Notes: generated from the letters alone by a model not told the origin. A stretch of 64,000 nt of DNA from Maritimibacter sp. REDSEA-S28_B5 (GCA_001626765.1 LUOO01000102.1:1-64000); one strand, 5' to 3'. Numbered from the stretch's first letter, positions 28,306 through 37,624 are shown. Numbers and translations: made by a program.

Positions 28306-30680
28306 TGCGGATCGTCCTGCACATTGGCCTGCCCTATTGCGGCGGCCCCCGCCTGCAAGAAGTGATGGAAGCCAAGCGTGGCCAGCTTGCGAAATCCGGC
28401 GTGCTCTTTTCCGGTATCGGGCGGCGCAACCACACGCGGCTCTACATGGCCGCGACCGACCCGCGCCACGTCGAACCCTTGCGCCTGTCACGCGGCTTTG
28501 GCCCGGCCGCAGCGCAAGAGACCCTACGCCGCCGTCTGGTCGAGGATCTGCGCGCCGAAGTCGCGCGTGAAAATCCTGACGTGCTGCTTCTGTCCTGCCA
28601 TCAGCTGGGGATGCTCCCGAATGTATCCGAGGTCCGGACGCTGCACGGGTTGCTCGCGCCGCTGGGCGGCGATATCGAGGTCGTCGCCCATGTCGACGAA
28701 CAGGCGCGGGTGCTTGCCCGGCACTATGCCGATGCGGTTTCGAACGGGCGTCTGGCGTCCTTGACACATGAACTGGCGCTGGCCAGCGCGCCCGACTGGC
28801 GCAAGGCCGCGCTGGCCGAATGGGGCACGATCCGCCCACAATTCAACGAGTATCCCGAGATACAGGCCGCGCCCTTCTGGCTCGACTATGCACGGCTCGC
28901 CGAGATGTGGGAATCCGTCTTTGGCACATTGACGCTTCGACCATACGATGGCGAACTGTTTGCCGGCGAAGAGGCTACCGAGGAACTGCGAGACCTGCTC
29001 GGGATCGAGGGCAGCATCGGCAAGGCCGAGCCCGCGCCCCTCACGCTGCAGCCCTCCGCCGAAAGCCTCGCCCGGGCGCGGGCGCTCAATGGCATTTTCC
29101 GGCGGCTGATGGACAAGGGATATGTCATTCCCCGCCGCCTCTGGTCACGCTTCATCGACGAGGTATCACTGCCCGGCGATCCACCTGATCCGTCAGCCCT
29201 CGCGCAGATCTCCTCAGCTTTCGCCCCCGGCAACGCCGAGCTTGTGGCGCGGGCGCCCGCGCTAGGACCCGCGCTGCACCCCGAGACACCCGGCCCCACA
29301 TGGACCGAAGCACCCTTCACCCGTGGTTTCCGCGCGACGCAATATGCCGCCGCAGCACTTCCCATGATAGAGGAGGCGACCGAGGAACGCCGTGCGAAAC
29401 AAGGTGACGCGGCGAAAGGGAACGACCGGGGTGGCAACGTCGAGACGATGAAGAACGGCAGCCCAAAGCCCGCCAGACCCGTCTACCCCGAAACCCTGAC
29501 ACCCTCCGCCGAAAAAATCCTCACGCCCCGCGCCATCGAGAACTACCACCACCTCCGCACGGGCCGGTTCGCGCCGCACAACGCCATCGGCCGCGTGAAC
29601 GAAGAGGACCTTGCCGCGCCCTATGACGAGGTGCCGTTGCGGGTCCTGCCCAAGGGCACTACCGGCAACGTCATTGTCGGCTGCATGAAGAACGAGGCAC
29701 CCTATATCCTCGAATGGGTCGCCTATCACCGCATGCTGGGCGTCGACAATTTCCTCATCTACACCAACGACTGCACCGACGGGACGGCGGAAATTCTTGA
29801 TCGTTTGCAGGAGCTTGGCGTGCTCCAACATCGCGACAACACGAAATGGAAGGGCAACTCACCGCAGCAATACGCGCTCAACAAGGCGCTCAAGGAGCCG
29901 GTGATCCAGACCGCCGAATGGGTCATCCACATCGACGTGGACGAATTCATCAACGTGCGCACGGGGAACGGTCGGCTTCAGGATTTCCTCGCCCTCGTGC
30001 CCGATGCCACCAATGTCGCGATGACCTGGCGGCTCTTTGGCCACAATGGCGTCACCGACCTGTCCCAGGACCTCGTCATCGCGCAATTCGACGATGCCGC
30101 ACCGAAGTTCTGCCCGAAACCCCATACGGCATGGGGGTTCAAGACCATGACAAAGAACATGGGGGCCTATGAAAAGCTCTCCTGCCATCGTCCCAACAAA
30201 CTGGACGGCGCACTGCGGGATGCCGTGCAATGGGTCAACGGCTCGGGCCAGGTAATGAGCGAAAGCTACAAGGACAAGGGCTGGCGCTCGGACCTGAAAA
30301 CCATCGGCTACGACTTGCTGCAACTGAACCACTATGCGCTCAGGTCGGCGGAGAGCTTCCTGATCAAGCGGCAGCGGGGCCGTGCGCTCCATGTGGATCG
30401 CTCCATCGGCATCAACTACTGGGTGCGCATGGACTGGGGCGGGTCGAAGGACGTGACGATCCAGCGCAATATCCCGCGAGTGCGGGCCGAGATGGCGCGG
30501 CTCCTCGCGGATGACAGGCTGCGTGACCTGCACGAAGAGGGCTTCCGCTGGCACCGCGCCAAGGCGGACGAGCTGCACACGACGCCCGAGTTCCGCGAGC
30601 TTTATGAGCAGGCGCTCGAGACCAAACTGACGAACATGGAGCGTGTGGCCTTTGCACTCGCGCTCGACATGGAAAGCTAG
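28305..30680 (+). CDS. Degenerate sulfotransferase-like domain fused to a glycosyltransferase
   Basis: A 791-residue fusion. Residues 1-260 have the layout of a PAPS sulfotransferase, starting IVLHIGLPYCGGPRLQEV, but the loop that normally reads PKTGTT/PKSGTT reads PYCGGP, lacking the Lys and Ser/Thr that hold the phosphosulfate. About 300-430 is a charged, proline-rich linker. From about 450 to the end is a Glyco_tranf_2_4 domain with VGCMKNEAPYILEWVAYH, YTNDCTDGTAEILDRL, DVDEF at about 543 and LNHYALRSAESFLIKRQRG. The N-terminal half is probably catalytically inactive and may bind the acceptor. It is the third gene of the operon. Confidence 0.8.
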   Translation: MRIVLHIGLPYCGGPRLQEVMEAKRGQLAKSGVLFSGIGRRNHTRLYMAATDPRHVEPLRLSRGFGPAAAQETLRRRLVEDLRAEVARENPDVLLLSCHQLGMLPNVSEVRTLHGLLAPLGGDIEVVAHVDEQARVLARHYADAVSNGRLASLTHELALASAPDWRKAALAEWGTIRPQFNEYPEIQAAPFWLDYARLAEMWESVFGTLTLRPYDGELFAGEEATEELRDLLGIEGSIGKAEPAPLTLQPSAESLARARALNGIFRRLMDKGYVIPRRLWSRFIDEVSLPGDPPDPSALAQISSAFAPGNAELVARAPALGPALHPETPGPTWTEAPFTRGFRATQYAAAALPMIEEATEERRAKQGDAAKGNDRGGNVETMKNGSPKPARPVYPETLTPSAEKILTPRAIENYHHLRTGRFAPHNAIGRVNEEDLAAPYDEVPLRVLPKGTTGNVIVGCMKNEAPYILEWVAYHRMLGVDNFLIYTNDCTDGTAEILDRLQELGVLQHRDNTKWKGNSPQQYALNKALKEPVIQTAEWVIHIDVDEFINVRTGNGRLQDFLALVPDATNVAMTWRLFGHNGVTDLSQDLVIAQFDDAAPKFCPKPHTAWGFKTMTKNMGAYEKLSCHRPNKLDGALRDAVQWVNGSGQVMSESYKDKGWRSDLKTIGYDLLQLNHYALRSAESFLIKRQRGRALHVDRSIGINYWVRMDWGGSKDVTIQRNIPRVRAEMARLLADDRLRDLHEEGFRWHRAKADELHTTPEFRELYEQALETKLTNMERVAFALALDMES

Positions 30681-30690
30681 ACCGGACACG

Positions 30691-31482
30691 ATGCACTTTT
30701 CAGACAAGGCATTGAGCAGGGAAACGACGCAGATGGTACAAGCAACCGACAAGGCTGTCCGTATGAGGCTGAAACCCAAACGCGAGGACCGCGAAACCGA
30801 CCCCGATCGCGACATCATCTGGTGCCGCGGCCTGCGTTTTCCGGACCGGCCCGCGTTCCTGACCCAGCGCCTGCGCCGGGCGCTGCGTTTCAACAACTAC
30901 GAAAAACAGGAGGCCGAGGCGCTCAAGGGAATGATCCGGTCCGAGGACGTGGTGCTGGAACTGGGCGGGGGCATCGGCTTCATGTCCTCGATCGCCGCCA
31001 AGGCGGGCGCGCGCGCGGTCCATGTGTATGAGCCCAACCCCGACGCGGTCGCCTATGCGCGCGACGTTCATGCGCTGAACGAAATCGAGACGGTCACGAT
31101 CACCAACGCCATCGTCGGCCCGAAGAAAGGCACGGCGACCTTCTACCAGCGCGAGAACATGCTGACCTCCTCGATGGAGGTCGACCCGATCCGCGTCGGC
31201 AGTCCGGTCGTGGCCACACACGAGATCGAGGTCCTCAACGTCAATACCGTGTGGAAGTCGGTGAAGCCCACGGTCCTCATCTGCGACATCGAGGGGGCCG
31301 AGGCCAATCTCTTCGACAAGGCGCAGATGACCGGCCTTCGGCTCGCCGTGATCGAGCTGCATCCGCAATGGATCGGCGAGGCCGGCGTGCGTGCGGTCTT
31401 CGATGCGATGATGCGCGCGGGACTGACCTATTTCCCCAAGGCCTCGTCCGCCAAGGTCGTGACCTTCAAGAAGGACTGGTGA
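30691..31482 (+). CDS. FkbM-family methyltransferase
   Basis: A 263-residue SAM-dependent methyltransferase. The SAM-binding motif is VVLELGGGIGFMSSIAA, followed by VHVYEPNPDAV, LICDIEGAEANLF and the C-terminal FkbM core AVIELHPQWIGEAGV. FkbM enzymes O-methylate sugars or polyketides. Here the setting among glycosyltransferases points to methylation of a glycan. The ATG at 30691 lies 10 bases after the fusion gene. Its stop overlaps the next start (TGATG). Confidence 0.85.
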   Translation: MHFSDKALSRETTQMVQATDKAVRMRLKPKREDRETDPDRDIIWCRGLRFPDRPAFLTQRLRRALRFNNYEKQEAEALKGMIRSEDVVLELGGGIGFMSSIAAKAGARAVHVYEPNPDAVAYARDVHALNEIETVTITNAIVGPKKGTATFYQRENMLTSSMEVDPIRVGSPVVATHEIEVLNVNTVWKSVKPTVLICDIEGAEANLFDKAQMTGLRLAVIELHPQWIGEAGVRAVFDAMMRAGLTYFPKASSAKVVTFKKDW

Positions 31483-32537
31483 TGCGGGCCACGGCGGTCC
31501 TGTGCGTCCGCAACGAGGGCGCGTTCCTGCTCGAATGGGTCGCGCACCACCTTGGCGTGGGGTTTACCGACATCGTGGTGGCGTCAAATGACTGCCAGGA
31601 CGGGACCGATGCGATGCTCGACCGACTGTCCGAGGTGGTGCCGGTGCACCACATCCGAAACGACGGCCCTTATGGCGAGGGCGGCATCCAGTTCACGGCG
31701 CTCAAAGCCATGGACAAGCACCCCGCCGTGCGCAATGCGGACTGGCTCCTCGCCCTCGACGTGGACGAATTCGTGAACATCCATGTGGGCGACCGGACGC
31801 TGCCTGCGCTGCTGGGCGCCCTGCCGGAGGCGGATGCCATCACGCTGACGTGGCGGCTCTTCGGCAATGGTGGTGTCGTGGACTTCGAGGATCGTCCTGT
31901 CACCGAGCAATTCACCCGCGCCGCCCCAGTGGTCATGTATTGGCCGTGGCGCGCGAGCATGTTCAAGACGCTCTACCGGAATGACGGAACCTATAAGAAG
32001 CTTGGCGTCCACCGCCCCCGCGCGCCGGACAAGGCGCGGCTGGATCAGGTGCGCTGGTTCGACGGCGAAGGCCGCGCGCTTGGGGATCGCTACCGGATGG
32101 GACCGTTGTTCTCGCCCTATGGGCGACCGAACTACGGTCTCGTGCAGATCAACCACTACCCGCTGGGCGCGATGGAAAGCTACATCGTCAAGCGGGACCG
32201 GGGCCGGGCCGTGCACGAGGCCGACGCGCTGGGGCTGGATTATTGGACAGAACGAAACTGGGTGGCCGAGGAGGACCAGACGATTCGCGCCGCCGACGGG
32301 CTGCGCGACGGCTGGCTGGCCCGGTTCAAGGCGGACGCCGGTCTGGCCCGGTTACACGAGGCGGCAGTCGCGTGGCGGCGCGACCGGTTCGAGGCGCTGA
32401 TGCTCGACGAGCCCAACCGGGCGCTCTTTGGCCGGCTTCTCATGTCGCCCCCTGCCCGACCGCTGACGGCCAAGGCCGCCGAACGGCTGATCCGCTACGG
32501 CATGGCCGATGCGAAACGGCAGGCGGAAAAAGAATAG
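31482..32537 (+). CDS. Glycosyltransferase, Glyco_tranf_2_4 type (third of three)
   Basis: A 351-residue paralogue of the gene at 26651. It starts ATAVLCVRNEGAFLLEWVAHH, has SNDCQDGTDAMLDRL, the metal-binding DVDEF at about 92-96, WRLFGNGGVVDFEDRPVTEQF and the C-terminal INHYPLGAMESYIVKRDRG. Sequence similarity to the other two transferase domains is spread along the whole length, so the three arose by duplication. It is the last gene of the operon. Coupled to fkbM through TGATG. Confidence 0.85.
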   Translation: MRATAVLCVRNEGAFLLEWVAHHLGVGFTDIVVASNDCQDGTDAMLDRLSEVVPVHHIRNDGPYGEGGIQFTALKAMDKHPAVRNADWLLALDVDEFVNIHVGDRTLPALLGALPEADAITLTWRLFGNGGVVDFEDRPVTEQFTRAAPVVMYWPWRASMFKTLYRNDGTYKKLGVHRPRAPDKARLDQVRWFDGEGRALGDRYRMGPLFSPYGRPNYGLVQINHYPLGAMESYIVKRDRGRAVHEADALGLDYWTERNWVAEEDQTIRAADGLRDGWLARFKADAGLARLHEAAVAWRRDRFEALMLDEPNRALFGRLLMSPPARPLTAKAAERLIRYGMADAKRQAEKE

Positions 32538-32945
32538 CACGTTAGGGCGCGTTAACGGGTACTTGGCATTCTCACCGCGTTGGACGGCTACAGAATGTAT
32601 GGATCTCTGCGCTCGGCGGGCAGATGCCAAAGCCGGAATGACCTCGGGCGTGCCGCGGATGACCCCCGGAGTGACTTTTCGCGCAAAGTCACTCTCCCCC
32701 CGAAAGCATTTGTGAAGCAGTGAAGGGGCTGGGAGAATTGTCGTGCACAGGTGCCTTGGCCGTTCATGCGGCATTTTGCATCTGACCATTCCCCTGCGCT
32801 TGATGGCTATGGTCGTCCACCTGGCTTCGTTGATCCTCGAAAACCCGCGGCCAAGGGGACCACGCCTCACACCGGAGCAATGTGGCATCGGTCGCGCGCG
32901 TCCGCGGGGACTGGCGAAGCGCCCCCCTTCGCGCTATGCGGGGCC
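32538..32945. other. Intergenic stretch between the glycan operon and pyrC
   Basis: About 400 bases with no supportable gene on either strand. It contains the perfect hairpin at 32669-32694 and nothing else I can name. The pyrC promoter presumably lies here. Confidence 0.6.
32669..32694. repeat. Perfect 10-bp hairpin after the glycan operon
   Basis: GAGTGACTTT and AAAGTCACTC flank a 6-base loop TCGCGC. It is followed by a run of C rather than T, so it is not a classical intrinsic terminator; it could be an operator, an RNA-stabilising hairpin or a weak terminator. Confidence 0.5.
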
Positions 32946-33983
32946 ATGACCCAGAGCCTGACCATCCGCCGCCCCGACGACTGGCACCTTCACCTGCGCG
33001 ATGGCGCGATGATGGCGGCCGTCCTGCCCGAAACCGCGCGCCATTTCGGCCGTGCCATCGTCATGCCGAACCTCGTGCCACCCGTGGTGCGGGGCGACGA
33101 CGCGGCCGCCTACCGCGAACGCATCCTCGCGGCCCTGCCCGAGGGCGCGACATTCCAGCCGCTCATGACGCTTTACATGACCGAGACGACCGATCCCGAG
33201 GACGTGCGGGCGGCGGCGGCGAGCGGTCTCGTGACGGCGGTCAAGCTCTACCCTGCCGGGGCCACGACCAATTCCCACTCCGGCGTGCGCGATTTCGACA
33301 AGGTGCGCGGCGTGCTCGAGGTCATGGCCGAGATCGGCCTGCCCATGTGCGTGCATGGCGAGGTGACGAACCATGACGTGGACATTTTCGACCGCGAGGC
33401 GGTGTTCATCGAAACCGTGCTCGATCCCCTGCGCCGGGCGACGCCGGGCCTGCGCGTCGTCATGGAGCATATCACCACGCGCGACGGAGTGAATTACGTC
33501 AGGTCGCAAGAGGATATGGGCGGCACCATCACCACGCACCACCTAATCATCAACCGCAACCACATCCTCGTGGGCGGGATCAAGCCGCATTACTACTGCC
33601 TGCCCGTGGCCAAGCGCGAAGAACACCGCCTTGCCCTGGTCGAGGCCGCGACCTCGGGCGACGCACATTTCTTTCTGGGCACCGATTCGGCGCCGCACCC
33701 CGATCATCTCAAGGAACATGCCTGCGGCTGCGCCGGGGTGTTTTCCGCCACCAACACCATGTCCTGTCTTGCCGAAGTCTTGGAGACCGCCGGTGCGCTC
33801 GACAAGCTCGAAGCCTTTGCCTCGCTCAACGGGCCTGCATTCTACCGGCTCGCTCCCAACCCTGACACGATCACGCTCACCAAGGGCGACCCTGTCGCCT
33901 ATCCGGCCAAGTTCCCCGTGGGCGAGGATCACGTCACGCTCTTCGATCCCGGTTTCCCGCTGCACTGGCGGGTCGAGGACTGA
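32946..33983 (+). CDS. pyrC: Dihydroorotase (E. coli PyrC type)
   Basis: Cyclises carbamoyl aspartate to dihydroorotate in pyrimidine synthesis. It has 345 residues, close to the 348 of E. coli PyrC, the stand-alone class. Zinc ligands are visible in [10 protein letters not shown] (His14, His16), the carboxylated lysine in [14 protein letters not shown], then CVHGEV, MEHITT and the catalytic GTDSAPH. The ATG at 32946 begins the conserved [13 protein letters not shown]. pyrE follows after 66 bases. Confidence 0.95.
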   Translation: MTQSLTIRRPDDWHLHLRDGAMMAAVLPETARHFGRAIVMPNLVPPVVRGDDAAAYRERILAALPEGATFQPLMTLYMTETTDPEDVRAAAASGLVTAVKLYPAGATTNSHSGVRDFDKVRGVLEVMAEIGLPMCVHGEVTNHDVDIFDREAVFIETVLDPLRRATPGLRVVMEHITTRDGVNYVRSQEDMGGTITTHHLIINRNHILVGGIKPHYYCLPVAKREEHRLALVEAATSGDAHFFLGTDSAPHPDHLKEHACGCAGVFSATNTMSCLAEVLETAGALDKLEAFASLNGPAFYRLAPNPDTITLTKGDPVAYPAKFPVGEDHVTLFDPGFPLHWRVED

Positions 33984-34049
33984 CGCAATCGGGGTTCAAA
34001 AGCCCCCGGCTTTGGCGTAATCGGAGGCGACCATCCCAAGGAGCCTGTC

Positions 34050-34727
34050 ATGATCCCCACGTCGTTTCCCACGAAAGAAGAAATCGCCCGCCTGTCGGCC
34101 CGGATGCTTCTGGAAATCGGCGCGGTGAACTTCCGGCCCGAGGACCCCTTCATCCTCGCCTCCGGCCTGCCCTCGGCGACCTATATCGACTGCCGCAAGC
34201 TCATATCCTACCCGCGCATCCGTTCGACCCTCATGGATTTCATGGCGGTAACCGTGATGCGCGAGGCCGGGTTCGAGGCCTTCGACAACATCGCGGGGGG
34301 CGAGACGGCAGGCATCCCCTTTGCCGCGCTGGTGGCCGAGCGGCTTGCGTTGCCCATGACCTATGTCCGCAAGAAGCCCAAGGGTTACGGGCGCAACGCA
34401 CGCATCGAGGGCGCGATGAGCGAGGGCGAGCGGGTGCTGCTGGTCGAGGATCTGACCACCGACGGCGGCTCGAAGCTGTCTTTTGTCGACGCAATCCGCG
34501 AAACCGGGGCGACCTGTGGCCATACGGCGGTGATCTTCTACTACGGCATCTTCCCTGAGACGGAAGAGACGCTGGGCGATCACGGCGTCGCGCTGCATTA
34601 CCTCTGCACATGGTGGGACGTGCTGGCCGCGGCCCGCGAGATGGAGGCTTTCGCGCCCGAAACGCTGACCGAGGTCGAGGCCTTCCTCAACGATCCGCGG
34701 GCCTGGCAGGACAAGCACAAGAAATAG
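34050..34727 (+). CDS. pyrE: Orotate phosphoribosyltransferase
   Basis: Attaches ribose-5-phosphate from PRPP to orotate to make OMP. It has 225 residues. The PRPP-binding motif is [14 protein letters not shown] at about 129-142, and the flexible catalytic loop is [24 protein letters not shown] precedes the ATG. It forms a pair with pyrC, two successive-but-one steps of the same pathway. Confidence 0.95.
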   Translation: MIPTSFPTKEEIARLSARMLLEIGAVNFRPEDPFILASGLPSATYIDCRKLISYPRIRSTLMDFMAVTVMREAGFEAFDNIAGGETAGIPFAALVAERLALPMTYVRKKPKGYGRNARIEGAMSEGERVLLVEDLTTDGGSKLSFVDAIRETGATCGHTAVIFYYGIFPETEETLGDHGVALHYLCTWWDVLAAAREMEAFAPETLTEVEAFLNDPRAWQDKHKK

Positions 34728-34740
34728 CTGTGGGCCATTC

Positions 34741-34911
34741 TGGGGATAACCCGGATTTCTTGCCTGTCGGATCAGCGGACCGGGCCGATTCCCTGTGCAA
34801 AACCCGCCTATAGTGACATTGAAGAAATCGAGATTTGGTCTGGCGCCACTTTGGGTCTACCATATCGGGTGTGACTCTTGCCGATCTGACAATGATCCAC
34901 AGGGTTATCCC
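34741..34911. promoter_or_regulatory. Putative DnaA-box-like sites upstream of dnaB
   Basis: TGATCCACA at 34893-34901 is one base from the consensus TTATCCACA. It abuts GGGTTATCCC (34902-34911). The inverse GGGATAACCC lies at 34743-34752; read on the minus strand it gives TTATCCCCA. The 252-base region between pyrE and dnaB has no gene. Binding by DnaA is inferred only from motif similarity. Confidence 0.35.
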
Positions 34912-34979
34912 GGGGTTTTTGCCACGACTGGAACATCACGGGCGTATCGCGTAACCGGTCACCCACGAGGGGACGAACA

Positions 34980-36485
34980 ATGAATGAAATCAGCCGGATC
35001 GGGCAGGATCCTAAACCTGACACGCAGGAGGCAGACGCGCTCCTGCCGCAGAATATCGAGGCCGAACAGCAGCTTCTGGGCGCGATCCTGACCAACAACG
35101 AGGTTTATGATCGCATCGCGCAGATCATCAAGCCTGAGCATTTCTACGAGCCTGTCCACCAGCGCATCTTCACCCGCGCGATGGAGCGGATCACCAAGAA
35201 CGCGCTCGCCTCGCCCGTGACGCTGAAGCCCTTCTTCGAAGATGATGAGGGGATCAAGGAGCTGGGCGGCGTGCAATACCTCGTCCGTCTCGCTGGGGCC
35301 GCGATTTCGTCCTTTGCCGCGCGCGACTATGCGCAGCTCATCTACGAGATGCATCAGCGGCGCGAGCTGATCAAACTGGGCGGCGACATCGCGGCCAAGG
35401 CGCGCGCCTATGACGTGGACCTCGAACCGGCCGAACAGATCACACAGGCCGAACAGCAGCTCTACAAGCTCGCGGAAACCGGCGGCGCGACCACCGGGTT
35501 CCAGTCATTCCTGTCGGCCGTCACCGATGCGGTGCGCGTGGCCAATGCCGCCTACCAGCGGGACGGGGGTCTTGCGGGCGTGTCCACGGGGCTGATCGAC
35601 CTCGACAAGAAACTGGGAGGCCTGCAACGCTCGGACCTTCTCATTCTCGCCGGTCGCCCCTCGATGGGGAAAACCTCGCTCGCCACCAACATCGCCTTCA
35701 ACGTGGCCAAGGCCTACAAGCGCGGCAAAAAGCCCGACGGGACCGAGGGTGCGGTCAACGGCGGCGTCGTCGGGTTCTTCTCGCTCGAAATGAGCGCCGA
35801 GCAGCTGGCCGCGCGGATCCTGTCCGAGGCCGCCGAAGTGCCCTCCGAGAACATCCGGCGCGGCGACATGACCGAGGCCGAGTTCCGGCGTTTCGTCGAT
35901 GCGGCCAAGCAGCTGGAAAGCTGCCCTCTCTTCATCGACGACACGCCCGCCCTGCCCATCGCACAGGTGGCGGCGAGGGCCCGGCGTCTGAAGCGCGAAC
36001 ATGGGCTTGACGTGCTCATGGTCGACTACCTCCAGCTTCTGCGCGGTCATGGGCGCACCGACAACCGGGTGCAGGAGATCGCAGAAATCTCGATGGGGCT
36101 GAAGGCCATCGCCAAGGAACTCGACATTCCCGTCGTCGCGCTCTCGCAGCTCAGCCGTCAGGTGGAAAGCCGGGACGACAAGCGCCCGCAGCTCTCGGAC
36201 CTGCGCGAATCCGGGTCGATCGAGCAGGACGCCGACGTCGTCATGTTCGTGTTCCGCGAGGAATACTACGTCGAACGGGAAAAGCCCTCCGATGACCGGC
36301 TCGACGAAATGGCCGCGTGGCAGGAACGCATGGAGCGCCTGCACGGCCGCGCCGAGGTCATCATCGGCAAGCAGCGCCACGGGCCCATCGGCTCCGTCGA
36401 TCTGAGCTTCGAGGGGCGGTTCACGCGCTTTGGCAACCTGATCCAGCCGTGGCAGAACGGCGCGGACCAGCGCGACGAGTATTGA
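34980..36485 (+). CDS. dnaB: Replicative DNA helicase DnaB
   Basis: Hexameric 5'-3' helicase that unwinds DNA at the replication fork. It has 501 residues. The N-terminal DnaB_N domain starts at LLPQNIEAEQQLLGAIL. The RecA-like motor has Walker A GRPSMGKTS at about 224-232, FFSLEMSAEQLAARILSE, Walker B VLMVDYLQLL and LSQLSRQVESR with DLRESGSIEQDADVV. No intein is present. A NYN-domain gene follows after 4 bases. Confidence 0.97.
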   Translation: MNEISRIGQDPKPDTQEADALLPQNIEAEQQLLGAILTNNEVYDRIAQIIKPEHFYEPVHQRIFTRAMERITKNALASPVTLKPFFEDDEGIKELGGVQYLVRLAGAAISSFAARDYAQLIYEMHQRRELIKLGGDIAAKARAYDVDLEPAEQITQAEQQLYKLAETGGATTGFQSFLSAVTDAVRVANAAYQRDGGLAGVSTGLIDLDKKLGGLQRSDLLILAGRPSMGKTSLATNIAFNVAKAYKRGKKPDGTEGAVNGGVVGFFSLEMSAEQLAARILSEAAEVPSENIRRGDMTEAEFRRFVDAAKQLESCPLFIDDTPALPIAQVAARARRLKREHGLDVLMVDYLQLLRGHGRTDNRVQEIAEISMGLKAIAKELDIPVVALSQLSRQVESRDDKRPQLSDLRESGSIEQDADVVMFVFREEYYVEREKPSDDRLDEMAAWQERMERLHGRAEVIIGKQRHGPIGSVDLSFEGRFTRFGNLIQPWQNGADQRDEY

Positions 36486-36489
36486 GCGC

Positions 36490-36957
36490 ATGATCTACGG
36501 CGTCGCGGCCGTCGTCGTTGTCGCGGGATTGGTCGCGCTGCGGCTGTGGGGACTGCGACGCAGGTCGGACGTTCTCGTCGATGGCTCGAATGTCATATAT
36601 TGGCAGGATAACACGCCCGATCTACGGACCCTGCGCCGTGTGATCAGGGCGCTGGTCAAGACTGGATACCGACCCTCAATGGTATTCGATGCCAATGCCG
36701 GCCATCTGCTCTTTGGGCGCTATGCCGACGATGCCGTGCTGGCAGGCAAACTGGGCCTGCCCGTTTCGCGTGTTCTGGTTGTGCCGAAGGGCACGCAGGC
36801 CGACGGCTATCTTCTTCAAGTGGCGCGCGAGAATGACCTGTCCATCGTAACGAACGACCGTTTCCGCGATTGGCAGAACAGGTTTCCCGAGGTCAGACGC
36901 AAGGGCCGCCTGATCCGGGGACGGGTCGACGGGCGACGGGTGGTATTCGAGAGTTGA
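36490..36957 (+). CDS. Membrane-anchored NYN (Zc3h12a-like) ribonuclease domain protein
   Basis: A 155-residue protein with an N-terminal membrane helix (about 4-22) and a PIN-like NYN domain. The acidic metal-binding residues lie in VLVDGSNVIYW, MVFDANAGH, and TNDRFRDW, the pattern of Zc3h12a-like ribonucleases. It would face the cytoplasm and cleave RNA; the target is unknown. It starts 4 bases after dnaB and is probably co-transcribed with it. A bidirectional terminator follows. Confidence 0.78.
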   Translation: MIYGVAAVVVVAGLVALRLWGLRRRSDVLVDGSNVIYWQDNTPDLRTLRRVIRALVKTGYRPSMVFDANAGHLLFGRYADDAVLAGKLGLPVSRVLVVPKGTQADGYLLQVARENDLSIVTNDRFRDWQNRFPEVRRKGRLIRGRVDGRRVVFES

Positions 36958-36978
36958 CAGCTCGCAGGGGCAAAAGGA

Positions 36979-37004
36979 AAACGCCGGGGGCAACCCCGGC
37001 GTTT
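36979..37004. terminator. Bidirectional terminator between the NYN gene and bioY
   Basis: An 11-bp stem AAACGCCGGGG/CCCCGGCGTTT on a GCAA loop. It is followed by CTT on the plus strand and TCCTTTT on the minus strand, and it lies between two converging stop codons. Confidence 0.88.
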
Positions 37005-37030
37005 CTTGTCTTACCCGATGTGGCGGCGTC

Positions 37031-37624
37031 TTATTTCGAGCCGACGAGCTTCCACAGACCCGGCACCACGAGGGCGGCGAGAACCAGTTTCAGCGCGTCA
37101 CCGACGAGGAAGTTGCCCATGCCATACTGGAACACCCAGGCCGCGCCTTTGTCGGCGAGGAACAGGTAGGCCATCCAGGGCATCCCGAAGAGATAGATGA
37201 TGGCGTTGCCGATCACGAGCGCGCCGACCATCTTGCCGAAGGACCGGTCCCAGCCCTGACGGGCGAGCATGCCCATGGTCGCGGCGGCGACGACGAAGCC
37301 CAGAAGGTAACCGGCGGTCGGACCGGCGAGATAGGCGAGGCCCGCGCTTTCGCCCGTGAAGACGGTGAAGCCCAAGGCGCCGAGCGCCATGTAGCCCAAC
37401 ATCGCGAACAGACCGAGGCGGAAGCCCAAGACGGTGCCGATGGTCAGCACGCCGAAGGTCTGCATCGTGATGTTCACGGGCCACATCGGCACGCGGATTT
37501 TCGCGGCGACGATCATGAGCGCGATACCGGCGACGACGAGTGCGACGTCTTTTGCGATCTTGCGGCTGCCGGTGGTCGGGCCGAAGGCCTCGGTCAGCAC
37601 CTTGTCATTCATTGCGATTGCCAT
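37031..37624 (-). CDS. bioY: Biotin transporter BioY
   Basis: Substrate-binding membrane subunit of an ECF biotin transporter. It has 197 residues and six hydrophobic segments, with the BioY motifs VPMWPVNITMQTFGVL, GFRLGLFAMLGYMALGALG and LAGPTAGYLLGFV. BioM and BioN are not adjacent, so it may work alone or with modules encoded elsewhere. GGGGGAG lies 8 bases before the ATG at 37624. No biotin-repressor site was identified. Confidence 0.92.
   Translation of the reverse strand: MAIAMNDKVLTEAFGPTTGSRKIAKDVALVVAGIALMIVAAKIRVPMWPVNITMQTFGVLTIGTVLGFRLGLFAMLGYMALGALGFTVFTGESAGLAYLAGPTAGYLLGFVVAAATMGMLARQGWDRSFGKMVGALVIGNAIIYLFGMPWMAYLFLADKGAAWVFQYGMGNFLVGDALKLVLAALVVPGLWKLVGSK

Noticed and set aside
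32538-32945. A small gene upstream of pyrC on either strand.
   Set aside because: Candidate frames lack ribosome-binding sites and show no protein-like composition.
33984-34049. A tRNA gene between pyrC and pyrE suggested by GGGGTTCAAAAGCCCCC.
   Set aside because: The T-arm-like hairpin has no matching acceptor stem or anticodon arm and the spacer is too short.
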